The notes under the pieces were generated by a model that saw only the letters and a list, made by a program, of their open reading frames with translations, was not told the origin of the DNA and did no database searches. DNA of 64,000 nt from positions 9,507,017 through 9,571,016 of the forward strand of contig OX638134.1 in the NCBI GenBank assembly GCA_951804985.1. The letters run 5' to 3'. This DNA comes from Dryomyza anilis. Taxonomy: Eukaryota > Arthropoda > Insecta > Diptera > Dryomyzidae. The position numbers and the translations under genes are program-made. Shown here piece after piece: positions 12,201 through 24,200 of this stretch (the first letter of the stretch is position 1; each line of letters begins with the position of its first letter).

Positions 12201-15200
12201 AAATATTTGTCTAGATATTTGCAACTAAACTTTAAAAATATAAATTTAATTTTCAGTCGACTTCAAGTAACAAAATATAGTACTTTAAAAAAGTAGTTTT
12301 GTAAAATATTTTAAACGCAGTTTTTTTCTAAATATCAATCTAAATTTTAGTACAAAAATCTAATATAATATTCCAATTAGTTTTACTGATATTTGAATGT
12401 CAACCTTCATTTTTACATGTTCGAGTTTAGATGTAAAATGCTTACAAAGCATTTAAAAAATAGGCATAATGTTATATATTGAAATTTGGCATTAGATTGT
12501 AGAGAAATTTTGTCGAAAGTTTTAGAATTTTTTTTTTTTTAAATCGCTTTTTATTAAATAAAGTTGACATAAACTTCAAAACCTTAAAAACCTCTAAATT
12601 TCAATATTCTTCTTGTTCAGATATCAATTTTTAAAAAACGAATTCTGCTATTGGTATTCTTTTTTATATTCAAATTTGTTTGACAATTTGTAAAAAAAAT
12701 GCGTTTAAAATTTTAACTAAAACTATTCATCTTAAGTGCAATAATTAATTTATGCGATAAAGTGCTAACAAAAACTTCCAATGCAATTTTCTTAAAAAAA
12801 ATTACGCGCTAATAAAAAACATAGTTTGCAGTTAAAATAAGCAACTTCGTGTTATATAGAAAAGATATTTATAATCTCCATGGACAAATAAAATTTCTCT
12901 TTTTAGAGCTTGGTTTTTTTTATTCAGTTCAACATCTTCAACAATTTCAATAAGATTTTGCATTGTGGCCAACTTACAATGCTTTGGCTGCGGTTTTCTT
13001 TGTTAGACAAATTTTATCTTTTTTATTTAGCAGTATTTTTCGCATTAAGTTGAATTTGCTTACAAGTCAAAGAACAATGGTTTTATAATATAAAATAATA
13101 AGAAATTTTAAAATAACAATAAACAGTAAAATGATAGAAAAATAAAATGTAAAATTAAAAATTATGTAAAGGGAAATTAAATTAAATTAAATTAAATATA
13201 AATACAAATTCAAATAGGTAAAATAGAAATATAAGGAAAATAAAAATAAAAACTAAATAAGAATTAAAATAAAAAATAAAAACTAAATTAAAATAAAAAC
13301 TAAGTAAATGTTAAAATATAATCTTTTTTTTTATTTTAGATGTTACTAATTTGAATAAAAGGTAAAATTGAAAAATAAATTAAAATTGAAATACAAAATA
13401 ATAAAAAAAAAAAAAATCTAAAATAATAAAAATAAAATTTAAAATAATAAAAATAAAATTTGAATTTTTATTTAAAAATATAAATAAAAACTAAAATATA
13501 ACAATACAATAATAAGAAACAATAAAAATAAAAACTAAGAAGAAAATTAAATTGAAAACTAATATGAGAAACTAAAATGAAAACTAAAATTAATAACTAA
13601 AATAAAAAGTTAAATAAAATAATACAATAAATTAAAAACTTAAATAAAATACTTAAAAAAAAACTAAAATAAGAAACTGAAATAAGAAACTAAAAAAAAA
13701 CTAAAAAAAAAACTTAAAACTAAACCAAAATAATTAAATAAAACATAAAATAAAAAACTCAAATAAAAAACTTAAATAAAAAACTAACATAAAAATTTAA
13801 AATAAAAAACTAAAATAAAAAAGTGAACTAAAAACTGATATAAAAAAACTTAAAAAAAAACTAAAACTAAAATAAAAACTAAACCAAAAACTAAAATAAA
13901 AAACTTAAATAAAAAACTAACATAAAAATTTAAAATAAAAAACTAAAATAAAAAAGTAAACTAAAAACTGAAATAAAAAAACTTAAAAAAAAAAACTAAA
14001 ACTAAAATAAATACTAAAAACTAAAAAACTAAACCAAAAACTAAAATAAAAAAAACTAAAATAAAAAACTAAAATAAAAAACTAAAATAAAAAAACTAAA
14101 ATAAAAAATTAAAATAAAAAACTAAAATAAAAAACTGAAATAAAAAACTAAAATAAAAAACTAAACTAAAAACTGAAATAAAAAAATAAAAAAAAACAAC
14201 TAAAACTAAAATAAAAACTAAAAACTAAACTAAAAACTAAAATAAAAAACTGAAATAAAAAAACTAAAAAAAAAAAAATAAAAATTGAATAGTTATAAAC
14301 TAAAATAAAAAACTAAAAAAAAAATAAAAATGGAATAGTTATAAACTAAAAAATAAAAACTAAATTAAAAACTGAAATGAAAACTGAAAATAAAACACTA
14401 AAATAAAAATTGAAATAAAAAAAGCTAAAATAAAATAAAAAACTAAAAAAAAAACGAAAAAAATGAAAAGTAAAATAAAAACTGAACAAAAAAAATAAAA
14501 CAAAAAACTAAAATAAAATCCTTTGGAATATCAATTCCAGTTCCGGATCTGGTTCTAAGATTTTTAAAATAGGTTCCGATGCCGATTCCACTCATTTTTT
14601 AATAAAAGTTTCGATTCCGGTTTTAAAAATCGAAGCGTTTCCGGTTCTTTACGATCCCTGAGAGGGTCTTCCTTTTGGAATATTGGTTCCGGGTCTGACT
14701 CCAAGTTCTGACTCTAAAGTTCCGGTTGCGCATTTTTTAATAACGTTCCGGTTCCACATTTTTTAATAACGATTCCAATTCCGGTTCCGATCCCAAAAAT
14801 CGTAACGTTTTCGGTTCCTATTCTGGTTCTTTGGAATATCTTTTCCGGCTCTGGTTCCAAGTTTTTTTAAATAGGGGTTCCGTTTACACATTTTTAATAA
14901 CGGTTTCAATTCCGGTTCCGATCCAAAAAATCGAAACGTTATCAGTTCCGATTCCGGTGCTTTGCGGTCCCTAACAGGGACTAAAACCTTTTGGCTCCGG
15001 ATCTGGTTTCAAGATTTTTAAATAGCGGTTCCGGTTCCACATTTTTTAATAACGGTTCCTATTCCAGTTCCGAACCAAAAATTTGAAACGATTCTGTTTC
15101 TTTGCAGTGCCAGATTAAAATAGAAAATAATATAAAAACTTAAAAAACTAAAACTTAAAAAACTAAACTAAAAATAAATAAAATCTTAAACAAACTAAAT

Positions 15201-18200
15201 GAATAAATACTACAAACTGAAATGTATTTATTAGCAAAAACATAAAATTAAAAAAATAAACTAAACCTATTACAAAAATAACAAAAGAATAACGATATTG
15301 AAAATTCAATAACTTGTTAACAAGTAAAAACTACTCAAAAAACAACCGCTCCATAGACTTGTTGTATTTTTTTTATATTCTATAGAATGCATTTTTTACT
15401 ACCTAGTACTCTTTCACAACCTACTATTACTATTCTATAACTTGCATTTACTATCTGCAAGTTTTACAAATATGTTTGTGTTGCTTCAACTCAACGCGCA
15501 GTCCCTTGAGCGCTATATTTAAAAAACGATGTTATTTTTGCAATAATTTTCGCTAAACTGCAACTTTGTCAGAATGGCAGCCAAACCAAACCGCAGCAAC
15601 TTCGACAAAAGCGCATTTTTGCCTTCCCTGCTGCTGTTGCTGCGAAAGCAGTTTCATCGCTAAGCAGCTTTTGTGGCTTTTTGCTAGGTCGTGAAAGCTG
15701 CAAAGTGTATTGGTTTTTTTTTTGTGTTGCGTACAACTCGGCATCAGTGTTGCCATATTATTTTTTTTTAGAAATTTGCAGTGGCAACAACATGTTGTTT
15801 TTGTCGGCATAAGTGCGATTTGGTTTTTACTATTTTCTTTTAAATGTTACAAGGTATTTAAAGCAGCTTTTTTTAGCTGTAATACTTAAGCTTTTTTCGG
15901 TATTTTTAGATTTTAAAAATATATATTTTATATTGATGTATTTTAATAAAAATCAGTTAAGCAAAAATAAAATAATTCAAGAAATCATAAAATTAAGAAA
16001 TTAAAAATCTATAAATCAAGATGTAAATTTGAAGAAAACTAATAGATATAAACAAAAAAATTAATAAATTACAAAATACTAAAATAAAAAGTTTTTCATT
16101 TATACTTAAAAAATACGAAAAATAAAATCCTCTGTGTATTAAGCTTGCCATAAACACTTTACACTCAATATTGACATCGTCATTGACACAAAAAATGTTG
16201 CCAACAACTTATGTTTTTGCATTAAGAAAAAAAAAAGTTTAAAACCAAGAAGACTTGCGTAAAAAGTAGCAATAAAAGTAGCACAGTTTGGAATTAAAAA
16301 GCATCGATTGCATCATGTACAAGTTTTACTTTAGAATGTAATGTGAGAATTATTTAGACTGTGTGAAGCAGCTTTTGAAAAAGTTTAGGGTTTTTTTAAC
16401 ATCTTTAATTTTTAAAAATAATATGTTTGATAAAAGCACAAAAATGAACAAAAAAAACTGAATTTAGATAAATTATATATTTTTTTTATTTTCATAATTT
16501 TATTTAATTTATTTTAAAATTTTCCTAACTTTCTGATATCGTCACTGTCATGCCAAAGGGGTGAATGTACATTTTTAAAAATATTGGGTAATCAAATTTT
16601 AAAGGTTGAAGTGCTTTAAAAATTAATAAAAATTATTATTATTTCAATTTTTTTTTCTTTTATTCATCAAACGTATATAAAATATCTTTGGATTTGGACA
16701 ACTTACTAAATTATATATACGGATTTTATCTCGCTATATTCTGACCAAAACGCAAATATTTTTAAATAAAATATTTTTAAATCGATAAGTGAAAATCTTG
16801 GCATGACAAGGGGCCAATCTTTTGGTTTTTTTGCGATAACTCTTTATTGGAGCACGATAAAATAGTGATGAAAGGCATCAATTGTTTTTGAAGCACCTAT
16901 CGATTGACATCATTATTTATAAATAATTCGCCAAACATTAGTTTGCAATTTATTATTTGTAAGAAAAAGTTTTGGCAAAATATTTTAAAATAATAATGCC
17001 AATCGATAGGTGCTTAAAAACAAACAATTAATGCCTTTACACCACTATTTTATCGTATACCAATAAAAAGTTATGGCAAAAAATCGAAAGGATTCGCCCT
17101 TTTGGCATGACAAGATTTTCAATTTCTCGAACTCGCCTTTTTGGTTTTGTCTTTTGTGGCTAGAAATATTCTACAAAACCACACAAGATTTTGGCACAAT
17201 GTAGTTGAGGGAAAACTACATTAAAAAATGTAAAAAAAACGCAAATTACAAAAATTACACATGTGTCCCTTTGGCATGATAGTGACGATATGTTCATCCT
17301 GAATCGAACCACCCTATAAAAACTCATTCATTATTTCTTGCTATAAAATAGTGAAGATTATATAAAAAAAATTCATTCAATAGATTAAATGTGATACGAC
17401 CTATTAATAAATAAAAGTATTTTTTCTATCAAAATAGCAAGAAATTAGTATAAATTATTATATTTAATAATTAATTTAAAGTTATAGTATACAAAAGTAT
17501 AAAAAACTATAAAATAAATAGTAAAATTATATTGTTTTGTTAACTATTTATTTAATAGTTGTATTTATTATTCATTAATTTCAATTTTATTTAATTTATG
17601 TTTTGTAATACTACTTTATAAGTTCCAAAAAAAGTTAATAGAATGAAACAATATAAAAAACTATAAATTTTATAGTAAGTTATATTGCTTTAATGGGCTG
17701 AGTGGGTTGTTAATTTTCTTCAACTATATTCGCAAATTTCCAACATCACAACCTAAACCTATACAGCTTCTTTAACTTTTAAATTATTTTTCTATAAATA
17801 TGTTCATACAAATACAAAAATAATTTTATTGTATTTTGTAGCATATAATGGGATTTACTGATTGGATTAATAGTTAATCCTAGCAAATTGCCAACATCAC
17901 AACCTAACCTATACAGCTTCTTCAACTTTTAAATTAAATTCCCTGAATTTCATTCTATTTATTATAAATTTTGCAATACTACACTCAGAAAAAAATCTCA
18001 TAAAACCCCATTAAAATTTGTCAATAGAACAATTAGTATACAAAAAATAAATATTTTCATACAAAGTCAAAAATAATTTTATAGTATTTTGTCGTATTTA
18101 ATGGAATTTACCGATTGAGTTAATAATTAATAGTTATTCCTTTTGACTAACTTCAATAGTAAAAACTATTAATTATATGGTATCTTTTTTCTGAGTGTAC

Positions 18201-21200
18201 TTAATAATAACTAATAGTATTAGTTTACTATTCAATATGCTGTTAAATGTATTTGTATACATAAATAGTATACATAGAATAGTAGAAAAAGCATTAAGTC
18301 GATAGTTATAAATTAAAAACAGTAATAAATATAATTCCAAAATGTAATTTGTCTAACTTAAAAGCAATGATTTATTTCTCTGAAAAACAATGGTATGATA
18401 TACTATAAATACTATGTTTGTAATAGTGCAAAATCATATTGCTTCGACTACTATTAAATAGTACTATTTTGGGAATATACTATACTATTTCTATTGTTTT
18501 ATTTTATATTTTATAACAAAACTTATTAAAAACTAAGAGTATTGTACTATTAAAAATGCTTTTGAATTTATAGTATAGAAAACATTATCAATACAATCAC
18601 AAGCAATATATATTAATACATTGTACTAGTAAATTCTCTTGGACAGCAAACATTATTAAATTTAATTTGTCTTTTTTATTGAAATTGAAAGAAAATGAGA
18701 TTTACTTTTTTGAAAAGCAATAGTATAAAATACTATTAGATCAAATACTTCATAATATTGTTTTTTCTATATTTAAGTTATTACATACTATTGCAAAAAA
18801 TAAACTAAATTAAAAGATAGGATCAGGTCAATAGAGTCCATAATATAAATTAGTTTTTTATATTTTATAATACTATAGTTAATAGTATTGTACTATTAAA
18901 AATTATATGTAAAGTATAGTATATAAAAGTATAGTAAAAGCATTCAATCAATAGTGGTACATACTATTGCAAAAAATAAACTTAATTGAAACATAGACCT
19001 AGGTCAATAGAGTCCACCTTTTAATTTGTGTTTTTTATATTTCATAATACTTTAGCCAATAGTATTGTACTATTAAAAATTATATTTAAAGTATAGTATA
19101 AAAAGCATTCAATGAATAGTGGTACATACTATTGCAAAAATAAACTTAATTGAAACATAGACCTAGGTCAATAGAGTCCATCTTTTAATTTTTGTTTTTT
19201 ATATTTCATAATACTTTAGCCAAAACTAATACTATTAGTTATTATTAAGTACACTCAGAAAGAAGATACCATTAAAAAGATACTATTAAATTTTCAAAGC
19301 GTTCAATCTGATGTTGTTTTATTAATGCGAATAGTTTAAATAAAATAAATAATATTATTGTGTACTATACAAATTATTCATTTAATACAAAACTTATATT
19401 ATTTGGCATACTATAAAGTTAATAGTATCTTTTATTATATTTAATTAATTTTTATGCATACTTTTTAATACAAATATTTCTGCAAAATGTTCGTAAAACG
19501 AATTTTACTTATTACGCAAAAAACACCCAGTCTTCATTCGTGCGTTGCTCTAAAATAATTTCACATTCAAACAATTCGCAAATATTTCAAGGTTTTCTCG
19601 GGAGAGTAGTTTTTATGTTGTTATTATTTTTATGATTATGATTATTTTTCTGTTTGCAGCCAACAGTGCTGCCAACAACAGCTGGCATTATTATATATAG
19701 TTTGTTGTTGTTGCAGCTGTTATTTTTGTTGCTATTATTGTTGCTGTTGTTACTGCTATAGTTGTTGTTGCTGTTGTAACATGCACAAGGCTTTAGTTGC
19801 TGTTGCTGCTAAAAGTTGTTGGTATTTTTCTTATTGCTGTTGATGGCAGGAAAAATAAAAGATTTAGGTTGGCTTTGCAAAGGCAACAAAAACAACAACA
19901 AAAAAGAAAGGAAAAAACTAAAAAAAAACGAAAAAATATAAGAAATATATGTTATCAAAAAAAAAACACAAAAGAAAATAAAAATGAAAAATTAAAAATA
20001 CTAAAAAGTGTAAAATAAATAGTTAAAATTTAAAATATACCTAAATATAAAAAAATATAAATAAAAAATATACGTAATTAAAAAAATAAGAAGAAAATAC
20101 TATGAATTATGATAAGGATATCATCTACGATACTACAAAACTACATGTGTAAATTACGCCTAATTTTGTTTTATAATCCGGTTTTAAACGATATTTTGAT
20201 CGGATAAATTAGATAAATGCCATTTTAAGTTATGACACACTTAATTTTGGATGAAGTAAGTGCAGTATTATGATTCAAAACAGTTTTTTTTTTCTTCTGT
20301 AAAATTCATTTTGTAAGCGGTATTTGAAAATGTAGATAGGCGGTATTGCAGTATCATCAATATCATCATTATTTTTTTGTAAAATAAAAAAAGAAAACTA
20401 TTTCAAAAATATTAAAAATTTAAAAAAATATATAAAAAGAATATTGTAATCAAAATTAATATATAAAAATACTAAAAAGCAAAACAAAAATAGTATAAAA
20501 ATCTAAAATAAATACTTTAAAAAAAACTAAAATGAAAACAAAAATAAAAATTAAAGTAAAATTTTAAATAAATGAAATGTAAAAAAATATGAAACAAAAT
20601 TAATATAAACAAAATACTAAAAATTAAAAAAAAAATAAAAAAAATATATTAAAAATATTAAGAAAACACTATAAATAATAAAAGTAATAAGGATTATAAA
20701 AAATAATAATAAATATAAATAATTATATATACATGGTGTTTGGTTTATCGATGTCAATAATTCAGGGGGTTTTCATCAAAAAAAAAAAGAAAATGTAAAA
20801 TAAAAAAAATATCTAATTTTGCACCCTGTTTAAGATACAGGGTGATGCATATTACTGACATAACCTAGTCAAGAAAATTTGCTATAAAGTATATCGTCGT
20901 TGTAGAACAAAAAGTCACCAAATACATTTTTATGAAAAACTTAAATTTTTAGTTTGTTGATTAATATTATAAAAATTAATTGATGCATTTTTAAGGTTGA
21001 CATATTAATTGATAGATTTACATTTGAGATCATCGATTAAAAATTGACAGATAAAGATTTTTCTAAATGAATATTTGGCATTTTGAAAATGTATTTGGTG
21101 ACTTTTCGTTCTACAACGACGATATTCTGTTTATAAACGAATATGAATTTTTAACTCATGTTTTAGAAAATTAAATTACTTTTCCAATGGTATATCACAT

Positions 21201-24200
21201 CTTCGATCACCATTAAATTTACTTTTTCTAAAATGTACGTAAAGTTGAAATTTACAAAAATAAAAATGAAAATTTTTACTTTGTCATTGTTTTTCTAAAA
21301 ATTTTGTTACGGATCGCTCCATATTTTTTAATTTATAATAATAGACCTGTTCATTCTCAGTATTTTATTAGCAATCACAGTGATTTTAAACTGGTAAATT
21401 ATTCTGCAGAAATAATTCAACAGTGGCGGTTGTTGTGATTTGGTGGTTCAAATTTAAATAATCGAGAAATAATTTTAAACATTTATTAAAATTGTCAGAA
21501 AAATGTTAAAAAAATCAGAAAATATGTGAAGTAATATGATAATGATATTACTTCACATATTTTCTGATCATATTTCCAAACATAATAATTTTTTCTTTTA
21601 TTATTAAACAGTGGCGAGTCTTATTGATTTGGTGGTAAATCACAAGACTCGCCACTGTTTAATTATGTCTGCAGCATAATTTACCAGTTAAAATCACTGT
21701 GATTAGTAAGAAAATACTGGAAATGAACTGGTCTATCATTATAAATTAGAAAAAATGGGGTGTTTCGTAACGAAGTTTTGCGTAAATCAATGTCAAAGTA
21801 AAAATTTGTATTTTTATGTTTGTAAATTTCAACTTTACGTACATTTTAAATCTAGAACAAATCATGGGGTTCAAATATGTGATATACCATTCGAAAGGTA
21901 ATTTAACTGTATAAAACATGAATAAAAATTGATATTAATTTATTAACTGATTATACTTTATAATCAATTTTCTTGACTAGGTTATGTCAGTAATATATAT
22001 CTCTTAAACACCCTGTATCTTAAACTGCGTGCAATATTAGACATTATTTTATTTAACATTTTCTAATTTTTTTGAGTCATAGAATGTTCTCCTGAATTAT
22101 TGACATCGATGAACCAAATACCCTATATATAAATGACATTTGTTTCTAGTGTAAAATTAAATATAGACATCGTGTCGGACAGTGTAATAAATCAAAAATA
22201 AAATAAACAAAGTGAATTATAAAATAACAAAAAAATAAAAATAAAATTTAAATTCATATGTTTGTTGTTTTTGGCTTAGTTGTTGTCTCCGTTTTTGCCA
22301 TCAACAACATCATCATCATCAACGTAGAAACCTAATTTTTTTGACTTTATATTATTTTTTTTTTTTTGCTGTGGCGCGTCTTCATGCCAACGTCTTTCTA
22401 ATGTTTGTGCAGTTGATGTTGTTGTTGCTGCTATAGTTATTGCTATTTCTCTTGTTGCTGCTTCTGTTGCTGCTGCTTGTGTTGCTGCTGCTTGTGTTGG
22501 CTGCTCTTATTGATGATAATGCAAAAAATATTTAGACCGCAATAATGACTTTAGCACCAGCGGCAGTCGCACGTAGCTGTCGCACCCCAGAGATGATGAT
22601 GTTGCTGCTGCCACTACTTTTGTTGTTGTGGTTCTTGTCGTTTTTGTTGTTCTTGTTGCTGTTGCACAGAGACGCAGCAATCGTAAAAGAGTTGCAGCTA
22701 AAAATGATGTCATTGATATGCCCGCAGGATTGAAACCAAACTGACAGCCACAGCAGCAGCAACATAAGCAGCAACAACAGCAGCAAGAGGAGCAACAACA
22801 GCAGGGGGAGCAACAACAACAGCAGGGGCAGCAGCAGCCACACAAGCAGCAGTCGAAATGTCATCAGCTGAAGAGTCAGCAACAGCAGTTGTCGCTGTTG
22901 ATGACGCACAAACGAAATTGCAAAGATGCAAACATTAAGTGGTGATGTTGATGAGACGATGTTGATAATAATAACAACAACAATAATAACAGCAACAACA
23001 AAATAAGAAACAACAACAAAAGAGGCACCAGCAACATATATGCGATTGAGACGTGCCCGAGTTGTGTGTGGAAATTGCAGAATATTTTAAATTTATTTTT
23101 TCATTTACAAATCGTTTTTATAGTTTTTATATTTTATGATATTTCTGCGCTATTATTTTATAATTTTATCATTAAATTAATTGCTTATTTAACACTATAA
23201 TTATACTAAATAACTCTAAAAAATTAATTAGAATTTATTTTTTATAATTTTACCATGAAATAGTGTAAAATAAGATATTAATTTAGATAAGTTAGCAAAA
23301 ATTAATGACTCTTGCAGCAAGAATAAAAAGCTGGAGAAGTCTGCAGGAACAAGTTAGAATTCTGGAACAGCGAATAAAATTCGATCGAGATTATTTATAC
23401 AGGGTGTTTGGTTCATCGATGTCAATAATACACGAGGTCATTCCGTGACTCAAAAAAGTTAGAAAATGTTAAATAAAATAATGTCTAATTTTGCACCAAG
23501 TTTAAGATACAGGGTGTTTAAGAGATGCATATTATTGACATAACATAGTCAAGAAAATTAGTTATAAATTATAATCCACTTATAATTTTTTATCAATTTT
23601 TCACATGTGCTTTACAAAATTAAATTACCTTTCGAATGATATAACACATCTTTGAAACGCATCATTTTTTCCTTATCTATAATGTACGCAAAGTTGAAAT
23701 TTACAAAAATAAAAATACAAATTTTTACTTTGTTATTGATTTTCTCAAAATTTCGTTACGGAATACCCAATTTTTTCTAATTTATAATAAACTGGTCTAA
23801 TTCCCAGTATTTCGTTACCAATTACAGGGTTATTAACTTAGTTAGAAATGCTGCAGAAATAATTAAACAGTGATTTCGTGATTTCGTGGTTGATATAAAA
23901 TACAAAATTATTATGTTTGGAAATATGATCAGAAAATATGTTCTGTGAAGTAATATGATAATAATTATAATTTTAATAAATGTTTAAAAATATTTCTCGA
24001 TTATTTCGATTTTTTTTTAATTTCAACTACCAAATCACAAGACACGCCATTGTTTTATTATTTCTGCAGGATAACTTACCTGTTTAAAACTACTGTAATT
24101 GGTTAAAAAATACTGGGAATGAAGTGGTATTTCATTATAAATTAGAAAAAGGGGGTGACCCGTAATGAAATTTTTAAGAAAATCAATGAAAAAATAAAAA

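Noticed and set aside
22507..22931. Cys-, Leu- and Val-rich minus-strand frames of up to 125 codons
   Set aside because: They are three readings of one CAG/CAA triplet tract. Overlapping all-open frames are expected and no exon boundaries are present.
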